A stretch of 64,000 bases of DNA from JBDRRP01 sp964446485 (GTDB lineage: Bacteria; Desulfobacterota; Desulfobacteria; Desulfobacterales; JBDRRP01). Positions 1 to 9,018 of the stretch are shown in pieces; position 1 is the stretch's first letter, and every line of letters begins with the position of its first letter. The notes below the pieces were generated by a model that made no database searches, had not been told where the DNA came from, and worked only from the letters and a program-made list of their open reading frames with translations. The stretch is from contig CAYUOU010000002.1 of the NCBI GenBank assembly GCA_964446485.1, positions 1 to 64,000 on the forward strand, given 5' to 3'. Made by a program: the position numbers and the translations under genes.

Positions 1-121
1 CAACGCCGACATGAACGAGGAAGGCGCCAACATGCTGATGCTCCAGACGCGTCAGTCTTTGGGCACCTCTTCACTGAGCATGGCTTCCCAGGCTGCCCAG
101 TCGGTGCTGAGGCTGTTCTAA
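1..121 (+). CDS. fliC: flagellin, C-terminal end (5' partial)
   Basis: The frame starting at base 2 is open from the window edge and stops at TAA 119-121, giving the last 39 residues of a protein. The tail contains NADMNEEGANMLMLQTRQ followed by a Ser/Ala/Gln-rich stretch ending SVLRLF. This is the usual D0 helix of bacterial flagellins, which ends in a short hydrophobic/Arg tail. Flagellin is the filament subunit exported by the flagellar type III system. The bulk of the gene lies upstream of the window. flaF follows on the same strand, and a large glycan island follows on the other, so this protein is the obvious candidate glycosylation substrate; that link is inference. Family assignment from 39 residues plus context is fairly safe. 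Confidence 0.85.
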   Translation, partial: NADMNEEGANMLMLQTRQSLGTSSLSMASQAAQSVLRLF

Positions 122-245
122 TCGTAACACCATGACCCCCCGGTGCGTCCCCGGCGCGGGGCTTTCCGCCTGCGTCGGTTGCACCGGCCTCGGGTTTCGC
201 TTCATGCGGATTGTTTTACTGAACACCCTGAAAAGGAGAGGACGA

Positions 246-668
246 TTGTATTCTAATCCACTGAAAGCCTACCACTCCGTCAATAAAACAACCATGCCCG
301 GCAAAGAAACTGAGGCCGCTGTCCTCAACCAGGCGGCTGTCAGACTTAAAAAAAGTATTCAAAACTGGTCGAACACACGCGAACAGCAGCGTACGCTGGA
401 CGATGCGCTGAGATACAATCAGCGCATCTGGACAATTTTTCAGGGCGAATTGGCCGATGAGGAAAATCCATTGCCGCGGAAACTGCGTCTCAATCTACTG
501 CAATTGAGCGCCTTCATCGACCGGCGCACCTTCGAGGTCATGGCTTTTCCGGACCCGTCAAAAGTGGCCATTCTCATCGACATCAACAACAACATTGCGG
601 CCGGCCTGCGCACCACAGAGCCGGCTCCCGCAACAACGCAAATGGCACAGTCGTCAGCAGTGGCCTGA
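246..668 (+). CDS. flaF: FlaF-family flagellar biosynthesis regulator
   Basis: A 140-residue protein starting at TTG 246, with AGGAGAG (234-240) five bases upstream. An ATG-initiated version from 132 would add a sequence with no family similarity. The N-terminus SNPLKAYHSVNKTTMPGKET, the central YNQRIWTIFQ, and LPRKLRLNLLQLSAFIDRRT followed by INNNIAAGL are the conserved FlaF blocks. In Caulobacter FlaF acts with FlbT as a flagellin-specific secretion and translation factor; flbT is not seen here. The gene sits 124 bases behind flagellin on the same strand and is probably co-transcribed with it. The C-terminal ~20 residues are low complexity. The family call is strong and the exact partner flagellin is unknown. 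Confidence 0.88.
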   Translation: MYSNPLKAYHSVNKTTMPGKETEAAVLNQAAVRLKKSIQNWSNTREQQRTLDDALRYNQRIWTIFQGELADEENPLPRKLRLNLLQLSAFIDRRTFEVMAFPDPSKVAILIDINNNIAAGLRTTEPAPATTQMAQSSAVA

Positions 669-738
669 GGTAGGCTTATCGACAGACCAACCGCTATAAC
701 CGTATTGATATATCTGCGTGTTCTTGGCTGTTATCCGG

Positions 739-1707
739 TTACGGTGAAAGTCGGGCGAGCACCCTTTCAACCCCTTTGAGCTGAAAATCAAGGTGGTAAT
801 TGTCTTGAATGAACCGCCGGTAGTCAGCGGGCCGATAATCGGTGTCCAGGGCCATGCGGACCATCTCCCCCACGGTATTGAACAGCAGGTTTTCCGGGAA
901 AAGCCCGCGCGCGCCGGGGAAATTGTGTATCAGCGGTCGGATGCCGGTGGCCATGGCTTCAGCGATGCCGTAACCAAAGGATTCGAAGACGCTGGTGCTC
1001 AACAGGTAATGCTTGTCCGCCAGCCAGGCGTTCATGTCTTTCACCCAGCCATGAAAGACCACGTGGTCGGTCAAGGCCATCTCTTCGATCATATATTCCA
1101 TATACAACTGAAACCGTCGTTCCTGGTGGATTCCGGCCACGTGAAGCCGGAAGCGCGGCTCCGCATCGACCAGCGCGCGAAGGCACTGCAGCAGCAGGGA
1201 CGGATTCTTTTTGTGGTTGATGTATCCCACTGCCGCCAAGTCGTATCCCCGCTGCCGGTCGTAAAAAGCAAACCGATCCATGTTCACGCCGTTGTGAATG
1301 ACGTGAACGGGCACCCGGCGTGTCAAGTCCGGCACCTGCGCCGCCACAATCTCTCGAATGTGCGGCGCCACGAAGATCAAGGCATCAAGGTTTTCCCAGG
1401 CCACGCGGGAGGGTGCGTCGCCAAATGCTTCATAGCTGTGGAGCCGGCACACCATGCGGCACTGCTTGGCAAGTGCAGAAGCCTTGACCACGGCCTCATC
1501 GCACCACTCGAACCAGGCGATGTCGCACCATTTCATCAACTCGACCATCTCCCCCACGGAGAAACCCTCGAAAAGTCGAATCTCGTGGGTCCGTTTTAAA
1601 TGATCGATGATGTCGCCCAGGAAATTGGCGCCGGTGCGACAAAAAACGGCCAGCCGCGGGCGCCGGTTCCCGGATCCCGACGATCCGTGCTTGGCAAGTG
1701 GCATCAT
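739..1707 (-). CDS. glycosyltransferase, GT4-like
   Basis: A 322-residue GT-B type glycosyltransferase and the last gene of the glycan island. The C-terminal half carries the recognisable part: VHVIHNGVNMDRF, AVGYINHKKNPSLLL, then FHGWVKDMNAWLADKHYLLS and SVFESFGYGIAEAMA, the E-x7-E type nucleotide-sugar-binding region of GT4 enzymes. It probably transfers a sugar from an activated donor in the cytoplasm; donor and acceptor cannot be read from the sequence. Its start overlaps the stop of the preceding TPR-OGT-like gene (ATG at 1707 or 1704, stop at 1704), so translation is likely coupled. No clear terminator is visible between this gene and the convergent flaF. Confidence 0.8.
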   Translation of the reverse strand: MMPLAKHGSSGSGNRRPRLAVFCRTGANFLGDIIDHLKRTHEIRLFEGFSVGEMVELMKWCDIAWFEWCDEAVVKASALAKQCRMVCRLHSYEAFGDAPSRVAWENLDALIFVAPHIREIVAAQVPDLTRRVPVHVIHNGVNMDRFAFYDRQRGYDLAAVGYINHKKNPSLLLQCLRALVDAEPRFRLHVAGIHQERRFQLYMEYMIEEMALTDHVVFHGWVKDMNAWLADKHYLLSTSVFESFGYGIAEAMATGIRPLIHNFPGARGLFPENLLFNTVGEMVRMALDTDYRPADYRRFIQDNYHLDFQLKGVERVLARLSP

Positions 1708-4070
1708 GATCCGCCGTCCGCAGCGGCTTCATCGATACGAATAGGCCCCGGGGCCTGCCCGGAAACATACCGCTGCCACATCTCGAGAAAACCCGCCTCC
1801 AGGTTCCGGGCGAACCTACCGGTATCGAACAGGGGCGCCGCACTTTTATTTTGGTCCAGCCGTTGACGCAGTGCGCGCAGCGCCGGTGCATCTGCGGCTA
1901 GCCGAACGGCCAGCGCGGTGAAGTCCTCAACCCCTTCGGCGACCAGTTCGGGCAGCCCCACGGCCGTCAGAATGCTGGCCGACATGTTTTCGGCGAACTG
2001 GCGCCCCCGGATGGTGACGACCGGGACACCGGCCCATAGAGCATCGCTGGTGGTGGCAGCGCCGCTGACGACCCGGGTGTCGAGTGCCAGATCGGCCAGC
2101 TTCAACCGCGATAGATGATCGGGCTTTGCCACTTTCTCGGCGAACACCAGCCGGTCGGTGGAAATACCGTGGCGCCCGGCTTGGCTGCGGATGTTATTTT
2201 TGGCCAGTGCGGTCGTGTCAAGAAGCCAGAATACGGCTTCCGGAACGTGTTCAAGCACCGCCATCCAGGCTTTGAATATCACCGGGTCAATCTTGTAGGC
2301 GTGGTTGAAACAGCACAGCACCGGGCCTTCTTCGGGCAATCCCGCCTCCCGCCGGGTCCAGCGGCGACTGGAAACGGTCTGACGGTGATCGTTGACCTGG
2401 TAGCAGTGGGGCATGTAGACGGGGTGCTCACTGTAGAACGCCGCCATCGTTTTGGGCACTACGATCCGGTCGCAGATGAGGTAATCGAAAAACGCAGCGC
2501 CGGTAGTGCCGGCCAGCCCCAGGTAGCGGACCTGGATCGGCGCCGGGCGCAGCGCGCAGATGGCCATGCGGTTTCCCTTGGTATGGCCCATGAGGTCGAT
2601 CAGGATATCGACGCCGTCGCCATGGATCCGGGCTGCGGCCGCCGCATGGTCCAGCCGGTCAATATCGATGAACCGGTCGCAGCCGGCGGCGATACGCCGC
2701 CGGTAGTCGCTCTGGTCGTCGGGTCCAAATGAATAGCCGTGAATCCGGAATCGACTGCGGTCGTGGCACTCGAACAGACTCGCCATGAGGTGGGCCATGG
2801 GGTGGTTCCGAAAATTGGCCGACAGGTATCCGATGGTGATCGGGTGGTCTTTCAAGACGCGGCGGGATTGGCTGAAGGGCTTCTTCGAACCGGCGACCCG
2901 TCTTTCCGCGCGATGGGCCCATGACCTGGCAATGCGCAGCCGCCGGTCCGGGGCGGCACCCCGAACCAGGCTCACAAAAGGCTGCTCGGCCACGGATTCG
3001 CCGAGCGAGAGCGCCCGATCGGTCAGAGCATCGAGGCGTTTTTCCGCAGCGGGCAGACGGTCCCAGTCACAGACCCGTTGAAGCTGGTGCACCAGGTGCG
3101 CGCTGGCGTCGGCGTAGTCGGGCCGCAGAGCGACGGCCTTCTGGAAATGTGCCAATGCCTCCTCGGCCTGGCCGGTTTCCTGAAACGCCATGGCCAGATT
3201 GTTGTGGGCCGTGGCAAAGTCAGGGTCGATGGCAATGGCGCGCCGGTAACAGTCGGCGGCCGCCGCCATGTCTCCGCCGTCCTGAAGCAGGTTACCCAGA
3301 TTGTTATGCGCTGCGCTGAGTTGGGGGTCGATGGCGAGCGCCTGGTGATAACATGCCTTGGCGTGTGCAGTTCGACCGAGATCGTGAAAAACCATCCCCA
3401 GGTGGTTATATGCCGGGGCCGATTGGGCGTCACGGACGATCACCGCCGATAGAACGGACGCCGCCTCCTCGAGCCGGCCCGCATCGTGGAGGGCGATGCC
3501 CAGATGGTGACGCGCCTCGATATGATCCGGATCCCGGGCCACGGACTGCGCGAGGAAGCCAATCGCCTCGATTGGATGGCCCGCCGCAAGGCGCAATTCG
3601 CCCATCACGGCGAGCGCCATGGCGGAACCGGGGTCGATGCTGAGGACTTTCTCCATACAGGCCGCCGCCTTCCCCGTCTCCCCAGCCGACCGAAACAATC
3701 GCCCCAGGTTGAACCATGCCTCAAGGTAGTCGGGCTTCAGTGCCACTGCTTCCTCAAAGCACTTCTGGGCGCGCACCGGCTTATCCCTTCCCAGGAGGGC
3801 CATTCCCAGGCTGTTCTGATAAAGGGCCGTATCCGGATAGCGATGAATGGCCCGCCCCACAAGGTCCGCGGCAGTTTCGTGGTCTTCGCGATGCAAGTAC
3901 ACCAGCCCCAGCAAGTGCAGGGCGTCGCCGTGATCCGGTGCGATGGCAAGCACCTGCCGGTAGCCGGCCTCGGCAAGGGCCAGTTCGCCACGCTGATGAC
4001 AGGTCATGGCATTCTGAAACACAGGGTCGATGCCGGCATCTTGCGCCGTGATATCCGAAATGGCGGTCAT
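1704..4070 (-). CDS. TPR protein with SPINDLY/OGT-like (GT41) glycosyltransferase domain
   Basis: A 788-residue protein. Residues ~15-330 are a tandem TPR array (repeats such as AHNNLGNLLQDGGDMAAAAD with A/P-D at helix ends). Residues ~400-765 match the catalytic part of the O-linked GlcNAc transferase family: IGYLSANFRNHPMAHLM (the His of human OGT), VDILIDLMGHTKGNRM, RPAPIQVRYLGLAGTTG, CFNHAYKIDP (lysine equivalent to human OGT Lys842) and the ALWAGVPVVTIRG loop. The family glycosylates Ser/Thr on proteins, and TPRs choose the substrate. Next to flagellin, a flagellin O-glycosyltransferase role is plausible but inferred. The gene is coupled by ATGA overlap to the damaged methyltransferase upstream and to the GT4 gene downstream. 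It is one of three TPR-GT41 genes in the island. Confidence 0.85.
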   Translation of the reverse strand: MTAISDITAQDAGIDPVFQNAMTCHQRGELALAEAGYRQVLAIAPDHGDALHLLGLVYLHREDHETAADLVGRAIHRYPDTALYQNSLGMALLGRDKPVRAQKCFEEAVALKPDYLEAWFNLGRLFRSAGETGKAAACMEKVLSIDPGSAMALAVMGELRLAAGHPIEAIGFLAQSVARDPDHIEARHHLGIALHDAGRLEEAASVLSAVIVRDAQSAPAYNHLGMVFHDLGRTAHAKACYHQALAIDPQLSAAHNNLGNLLQDGGDMAAAADCYRRAIAIDPDFATAHNNLAMAFQETGQAEEALAHFQKAVALRPDYADASAHLVHQLQRVCDWDRLPAAEKRLDALTDRALSLGESVAEQPFVSLVRGAAPDRRLRIARSWAHRAERRVAGSKKPFSQSRRVLKDHPITIGYLSANFRNHPMAHLMASLFECHDRSRFRIHGYSFGPDDQSDYRRRIAAGCDRFIDIDRLDHAAAAARIHGDGVDILIDLMGHTKGNRMAICALRPAPIQVRYLGLAGTTGAAFFDYLICDRIVVPKTMAAFYSEHPVYMPHCYQVNDHRQTVSSRRWTRREAGLPEEGPVLCCFNHAYKIDPVIFKAWMAVLEHVPEAVFWLLDTTALAKNNIRSQAGRHGISTDRLVFAEKVAKPDHLSRLKLADLALDTRVVSGAATTSDALWAGVPVVTIRGRQFAENMSASILTAVGLPELVAEGVEDFTALAVRLAADAPALRALRQRLDQNKSAAPLFDTGRFARNLEAGFLEMWQRYVSGQAPGPIRIDEAAADGGS

Positions 4071-4830
4071 TCCTTTCCCTTCGCGTCTATTGCCCCGTCA
4101 GAGGCGTCGGCACCGGAAAATTCGCCGCGCAATGCGCGCTGCGCCAACAACACCGGGTGGACAATATCCAGAGGCATGCGTCCCCGTCCATTCCTGTACT
4201 GATCTTTCAGCTGAGGGTGAACGGCGAACTGTCGAGGATGGACGTAGAGCAACAGGTTCTGCGCAGCCACCACATCACCTTGGTGTCGTCCCACAGCCGC
4301 GGACGAAAAAGATCCAGTGGAACGAAGCCGTGGCTCATGAATTTTTCCGCCCACCATGAGGGCCACCGCTCGTTGCAGTGCCCTGCTCAGCCCTGAAACG
4401 GCACCGCTGCTGAAAAAAGGATCATGTCCCCGTGTCGAACCAGGTCAGCCACGAAGCTGTCCGCACGTTCTTGGGGAAGATGCTCGGCCACTTCCATAGA
4501 AACTACCAGATCGAAGCGCCGTCCCACATCCAGCGGCACTTCCAGATCCGATAGCCGAACCCGGTCGGACTTAACGCAGAGCAAGTCGGCGGCGAGCCAA
4601 GGCCCGTCGATGCCTTGAAAATCGCAGACGCCGGCTTTTTCCAGGGCGGCCAGAAAAAACCCTCTGCCGCATCCCACATCAAGTGCCGAATCCGGCCTCA
4701 CGTGAGACAGGAGCACAGCTGCAATACGTTCCGCAGACACCCTTCGTATCGTCTCCTGGATTTTGTGTTGACCGCCGAGGAGCCGCCGGTACCGCATGGC
4801 CTGATAGTGCTTTTCAGTTCGCGTTGTCAT
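4067..4830 (-). pseudogene. class I SAM methyltransferase, broken by an in-frame stop and a frameshift
   Basis: The N-terminal 147 codons (4830 to 4387) encode a SAM-binding domain with SALDVGCGRGFFLAALEKAG and SMEVAEHLP. A TGA at 4389-4387 interrupts ...VPFQG. The same frame then continues with family-like sequence (NERWPSWWAEKF, HGFVPLDLFRPRLWDD, WW). Near 4260-4264 the match jumps to another frame reading QNLLLYVHPRQ and ends at 4067. Adding one base to the 764-nt span makes 255 codons, so one stop codon plus a one-base deletion explain everything. The original product was probably a ~254-residue sugar or glycan methyltransferase. It overlaps its neighbours by ATGA at both ends, showing it was once a normal operon member. 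A sequencing error could explain one lesion, less easily both. Confidence 0.82.
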
Positions 4831-6659
4831 TCCGTCGTAATCTCCAGGATATCAAAAGGTCGCGGCGGCAGCTGGCTGCGGTGGCGCCGCCACATCCCGC
4901 GGTACGCCGCCTCAAGGTGCCGAACGAACCGCGGTGAGTCGAACAGCGGCTTGCGGTGCCGGTTCTCGATGATACGCTGCCTCAAATCCGTCCTGACCGA
5001 GTCATCGGCAGCCAAGGCCCGCGCCAATTCGCGGTAATCATCCAGATCCCGGGCAATGAGTTCGGGCAGCCCCAGGGCGGTGAGCAGGCTCGCCGAGACG
5101 CGGGATGCGAAATGGGTGCCGTGGATGGCCACCACGGGCACCCCCACCCACAGGGCGTCAACCGTCGTGGTGTGGCCGTTGTAGATGCGGGTGTCCAGGC
5201 AAAGATCGGCAAGCCCGAGGCGTGCCAGGTGCTGATCCTTGGGAAGCGGTCCGGCAAAAACCAACCGGCCGGGATCGATCCCTCGGACACGGGCTTCATG
5301 GCGCAGATTGGCCACCACCGAATCATTCTTCTGCTGGAGCCAAAGCACCGTGTCGGGCACATCCGCCATCACCGACATCCAGCAGTCGAAGATCAAGGGG
5401 TCGATCTTGAACGGCTGGTTGAAAGAGCTGAGCACCACGGCCTTTTCGGGAAGGCCGACATCCGCCCGACGAACGCCCTCCAGGGCGACAGGTTGGCGAT
5501 AATCGGTGGGATAGTAGGTGTGCGGAAGCCGGACCGGGCATTCGGTGAAATGCCCGATATCGTCGTCCGGCACCACGATAGGGTCGCAGATCACGTAGTC
5601 GAAGAAGTCTGCACCCGCGGGGCCGGGAAACCCCAGCCAGGTGGCCTGTACCGGGGCCGGGCGCATGGCGCTGATTCCCAGACGGTGGTTTTCCGTGTGC
5701 CCTTTGAGATCGACGAGAATGTCGACACGGTCTGTTTGAATGCGGCGGGCCGCGGCCCTGTCGTCGAGGCCGGAGATATCCACGAACAGGTCTGAATCCG
5801 CTTCGATACGGCGCCGATAATCGCTCCCGTCGTCGTGGCCCCAGGAGTAGGTGGTCACGGAAAACTCGCTGTGATCGTGCAGACCGAAAACACTGCACAT
5901 CTGGTGGGCGGTGGCCGCATGCCGAAATCGATCGGAGAGATAGGCGATACGGATCCGGCGATCGGGGCGATCACCGGTCATGCCCGTGTCATTCAGGCCG
6001 ATACCGTTGTTGCGGGCGCTTACGGATGCCGACCAAAACCGTGCAACAGCGGCATTCAGGCCACTATCTTCGGAACGGGCAATGCACTTGAAGGGCGTCT
6101 CGGAAACGATGCCACCGGCGGCGACGTCCCTTCGGGTCAACGCGTCCAGGAGGTCAATGCGGCGGCCGATGCGGTGCCAGCTGCATGACGATTGCATGAG
6201 AAAAACCAACTGGCTGCATATTTTGGCGTTCTCCGGTTCCAGGTTCAGCGCCTCTTCGTAGCTGGCCTGGGCTGCCGTGAATCTGCCGGCCTGCTCCAAT
6301 AGATACCCCAAATTGAAATGGGCGTGCGCCATCTGAGGATCCAGGGCCACTGCCTTGCGAAAACACGCGTAGGCCTTTTCGAACTCAACTGAATCCCGGA
6401 GGATCGCCCCCAGATTGTTCCAGGCCTGAGCCAAGTGAGGATCGAGGGCGAGGCACTGCCGGTATGCCGTCTCGGCCGCTGAGGTATCTCCCATTCGTTG
6501 TAAGGCCATGGCCATTTTGAAACGCGCCTTTACAGCCTCGGGCTCGAGCGCGACAGCCTGCCGATAGAGGACAAGGGCCTTGTCCATGAGCCCGCTCTTC
6601 CCGCAGCGGTCCCCCAAACGGATGCAATCGTTTGCCGTATGTCGCTGGTCGGTTTCCAT
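4827..6659 (-). CDS. TPR protein with SPINDLY/OGT-like (GT41) glycosyltransferase domain
   Basis: A 610-residue protein from ATG 6659, which has GGAG four bases upstream. A longer in-frame ATG at 6710 abuts its purine run and lies almost on the predicted sigma-54 start site, so it is less likely. About four TPRs (residues ~15-150) precede a GT41 catalytic region: IRIAYLSDRFRHAATAHQM, VDILVDLKGHTENHR, RPAPVQATWLGFPG, SSFNQPFKIDP (catalytic-type lysine) and NGHTTTVDALWVGVPVV. The short TPR part contrasts with the long arrays of the two other GT41 genes and suggests a different acceptor. First gene of the 3' unit of the island; its stop overlaps the methyltransferase pseudogene start. Confidence 0.83.
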   Translation of the reverse strand: METDQRHTANDCIRLGDRCGKSGLMDKALVLYRQAVALEPEAVKARFKMAMALQRMGDTSAAETAYRQCLALDPHLAQAWNNLGAILRDSVEFEKAYACFRKAVALDPQMAHAHFNLGYLLEQAGRFTAAQASYEEALNLEPENAKICSQLVFLMQSSCSWHRIGRRIDLLDALTRRDVAAGGIVSETPFKCIARSEDSGLNAAVARFWSASVSARNNGIGLNDTGMTGDRPDRRIRIAYLSDRFRHAATAHQMCSVFGLHDHSEFSVTTYSWGHDDGSDYRRRIEADSDLFVDISGLDDRAAARRIQTDRVDILVDLKGHTENHRLGISAMRPAPVQATWLGFPGPAGADFFDYVICDPIVVPDDDIGHFTECPVRLPHTYYPTDYRQPVALEGVRRADVGLPEKAVVLSSFNQPFKIDPLIFDCWMSVMADVPDTVLWLQQKNDSVVANLRHEARVRGIDPGRLVFAGPLPKDQHLARLGLADLCLDTRIYNGHTTTVDALWVGVPVVAIHGTHFASRVSASLLTALGLPELIARDLDDYRELARALAADDSVRTDLRQRIIENRHRKPLFDSPRFVRHLEAAYRGMWRRHRSQLPPRPFDILEITTE

Positions 6660-6727
6660 CGACTCCGATGCGGTTTTTTTAATGTGAATCAGCGCCAAAG
6701 GACGAAACATCTCCTGGAATTAATGCA

Positions 6728-6742
6728 GCAAGCTATAGGCCA
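6728..6742 (-). promoter_or_regulatory. sigma-54-type (-24/-12) promoter for the 6659-739 unit
   Basis: Read on the minus strand: TGGCCT (6742-6737), five bases, TTGC (6731-6728). The GG-N10-GC spacing is exact and five of the six -24 bases fit TGGCAC. It lies in the only gap (6660-6809) between two gene groups, and the expected start is near 6716. It supports a separate transcription unit for the last four island genes. Confidence 0.6.
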
Positions 6743-6809
6743 CAGAATGCCTACCCCCTCACCCATCCACCCCATTCGCCGACGGCGCTGAGAAAATGAT
6801 GGATCCGCT

Positions 6810-7655
6810 TTACGCGGCATTCGTGAAACCCTCCCGATTTTCAACAACGTCCACGTCACAGTACCGGCAGAGTATCTCCAGGCTTGAATCCAAAAGCCCC
6901 CGCTCGATGCGTCTAAACTCGGCACTGCGATGAAGCGCTTCGTAATCATCGACCATCAAGTTGCCCAAGACATGCTGCATCCCGTAGTCATTGCAGCAGA
7001 GCACCACATCCCCATTGGGGAGCAGCACGTTGCAGCGCAGGTTCCGGGCACAGGTGATGCCCCCCTGATTTCGTCTCTGTGAATCGGTAGAATGGTTAAC
7101 CTGTGCATTGCCTGAACGTGAGGACAGCAACAGCCGATGGACCTTGGCTGAAACTCCCTTGATGCCCGGGTGAGGCGCCTGGCCATGAAAGTGATACCGG
7201 GCCGGTATCGAACTTGCGATGATGCGCTTCAACAGCTCCAAGTATGCTTGGTCAACACGAATCGCTTCATAGCCTTCTGATGAAGGGAGATGAACCCAGA
7301 ACATTTTGAAAGGGATATCGGCCAGAGCGTCGATATCCAATAACGTCATCCCCACAAGTGTGGTGGAGGCTGCGATGCGATGTCCTCTGGCGTGTGCATG
7401 AAGAAGCATCTGGGTGCACCATGGATTCAACCAGGGTTCGCACATACCTGTGAAATGGATGTCCACGGACGCGGGCACACGTTCAATACACTGTTTGAAA
7501 ACCTCAAAACTCATATGAAAAGCGCCGGCGCCCGTGGCGTTCTCAAGAAACCGCCGATCCATTCTCCGAGAGAAGGCCTTGATCAGAAGATCCTGAGGGC
7601 AATAGGAACAGTTGTTTTGGCAGCCAATTTTCGTCGTTATTTCAAGTGTAGGCAT
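6810..7655 (-). CDS. radical SAM protein with SPASM-like C-terminus
   Basis: A 281-residue protein. The N-terminus has GCQNNCSYCPQD, the Cx3Cx2C cluster that binds the 4Fe-4S/SAM centre. Downstream, CARNLRCNVLLPNGDVVLCC and a final LCRYCDV provide the extra cysteines of a SPASM-type auxiliary cluster. Such proteins do radical chemistry on peptides or sugars, and those inside polysaccharide loci are mostly uncharacterised. It ends the middle transcription unit of the island (18935 to 6810), downstream of a GT4-like gene and an FkbM remnant. A second, different radical SAM gene lies at 37784. Substrate unknown; the family assignment is secure. Confidence 0.85.
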   Translation of the reverse strand: MPTLEITTKIGCQNNCSYCPQDLLIKAFSRRMDRRFLENATGAGAFHMSFEVFKQCIERVPASVDIHFTGMCEPWLNPWCTQMLLHAHARGHRIAASTTLVGMTLLDIDALADIPFKMFWVHLPSSEGYEAIRVDQAYLELLKRIIASSIPARYHFHGQAPHPGIKGVSAKVHRLLLSSRSGNAQVNHSTDSQRRNQGGITCARNLRCNVLLPNGDVVLCCNDYGMQHVLGNLMVDDYEALHRSAEFRRIERGLLDSSLEILCRYCDVDVVENREGFTNAA

Positions 7656-7679
7656 AATGCAGTCACCGATTTGAAGCGC

Positions 7680-7835
7680 TTAATGCAATGGGGTTTTTGA
7701 CGCCGAATTTTCAATGTACCCCGAATAGACGCTGGCCGTGTTGCTGCCGTAGTGGTTGGCGATGGGCACTGCGCCGATGTCCAGCACGGTCAGGGCCAGA
7801 TTCGGCTGAACCTGTTTGATGATGCGGTTCAACAT
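7680..7835 (-). pseudogene. N-terminal remnant of an FkbM-type methyltransferase
   Basis: An open frame of 51 codons from ATG 7835 to TAA 7680-7682. The segment LALTVLDIGAVPIANHYGS resembles the start of FkbM-family SAM methyltransferases, where the first strand and glycine motif (TVLDIGA) begin near residue 17. The family usually has over 200 residues, so more than three quarters is missing. It overlaps the end of the glycosyltransferase gene by 7 bases, as a translationally coupled operon gene would. The remainder was probably lost by a deletion joining it to the radical SAM gene 25 bases downstream. A short functional peptide cannot be excluded. Confidence 0.55.
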
Positions 7836-8968
7836 GATGGATGCCTCGGTTGGGAAAAGTTTGAATCATTGGCCATGATGGATAGGTTGGGCAACCCCTT
7901 GTCGGCATTATTCTGATCCGCCTGAATGACCGACCAGATCTGCTCGTAGATCCGGTTCCAGTCGTGGTGCTCTAGCACGTGGCCCCTGACGGCACGGCTT
8001 CGCTCCCGGTACTCCTCGTCGCTCATGCCCATGGCCCGGCGAATGATCTCGCGATTCTGTTTCGGATCCTGGGTCAGATAAATGGCGTGGGGACACTCGA
8101 ACCCGCTTTCAGGCGTCACCAGCGGCACCAGACCCCGGGCGCAGTTTTCCAGTATCACCGTTGCCTGCGCGTCAAAGGTGCTGGTATGAATATAAAAATC
8201 AAAGTTTTCGATGATGAATGCATTGATCTCTGGGTCGCCATTGGAAATCCTTCCTAGCGAGTAAAACCGATAGTCCTTGGAACGGCCGCGCGCGTCTTTG
8301 CAATTAGCGGTAACCCAACCGGATTTTTTCATGGCCTGAGACGCGATCATCAAGGTGGCGTCCAGACCTTCGAGACTTTGAAAGAGGAGGCCGATGTTTT
8401 TGTAATCGGCGAGGTTACTGATATGCAGAAAATTTCGCCGATTTCCGGTTCCAAAGACGGTTTTTGAGGGGAAATGACGGCTCTCGCACCCCAGGTTCAC
8501 CTGTCTTAATTTGTCCTTGACCGCTCCGTGAAGCGTGTCGCGGCCCAGTGCCTGTGTCCGCCGGATCCAGATATCGCCGCAGATGGCAAAGATACGCCGA
8601 GCCGCTTTGAGTTGGGATTCGATGAACGGCGTGTGAAATTCCGGAGACATAATCGGCACCCACGGCATGAGGAGGTACGTGTTTGGGTGACTTGAGGCGC
8701 CGGCTTCCAGGGCGTTGCGCTTGACCCAGTCGTCCAGCAGTCGAGAATGCGCCCCGCCTGGCTGCCAGGCGGGGTCCCACGTGGGATGCCCCAGTAGGAT
8801 GTCATCGGGACGATCCGTCACGCGGCCGCTGTTGAAATGGGTGATGTGCGTGGGCGTCACCGATTCGAAAAACCGCCGTGCGTACTTGACGATTTCCGCG
8901 TTGGCCGATTCATACCGATCATATGCCCCAAGGGTGAATCGATAGGGTGTCCAGAAAAAGTGAAGCAT
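7829..8968 (-). CDS. glycosyltransferase, GT4-like (family uncertain)
   Basis: A 379-residue protein. The C-terminal half looks like a GT-B donor domain: NFLHISNLADYKNIGLLFQS (typical start of the second Rossmann domain), then FDFYIHTSTFDAQATVILEN and ARGLVPLVTPESGF. The N-terminal half (HPTWDPAWQ, LLMPWVPIM) matches no family I recognise. The role is transfer of a sugar in the island's glycan; linkage unknown. Its upstream side is a short AT-rich gap (8969-9018) and its end overlaps the FkbM remnant. Confidence 0.72.
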   Translation of the reverse strand: MLHFFWTPYRFTLGAYDRYESANAEIVKYARRFFESVTPTHITHFNSGRVTDRPDDILLGHPTWDPAWQPGGAHSRLLDDWVKRNALEAGASSHPNTYLLMPWVPIMSPEFHTPFIESQLKAARRIFAICGDIWIRRTQALGRDTLHGAVKDKLRQVNLGCESRHFPSKTVFGTGNRRNFLHISNLADYKNIGLLFQSLEGLDATLMIASQAMKKSGWVTANCKDARGRSKDYRFYSLGRISNGDPEINAFIIENFDFYIHTSTFDAQATVILENCARGLVPLVTPESGFECPHAIYLTQDPKQNREIIRRAMGMSDEEYRERSRAVRGHVLEHHDWNRIYEQIWSVIQADQNNADKGLPNLSIMANDSNFSQPRHPSC

Positions 8969-9018
8969 GAGTTTATATTCAGGTATTTATTTATATGATA
9001 TAATTAATTTTTTTGTTG

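Noticed and set aside
145..170. CCCCG-GCG-CGGGG hairpin behind flagellin as a terminator.
   Set aside because: Only a 5-bp stem with no T tract; flaF is probably read through from flagellin.
4387..4389. In-frame TGA as a possible selenocysteine codon.
   Set aside because: The family has a small residue here, no SECIS-like hairpin is evident downstream, and a second frameshift follows.
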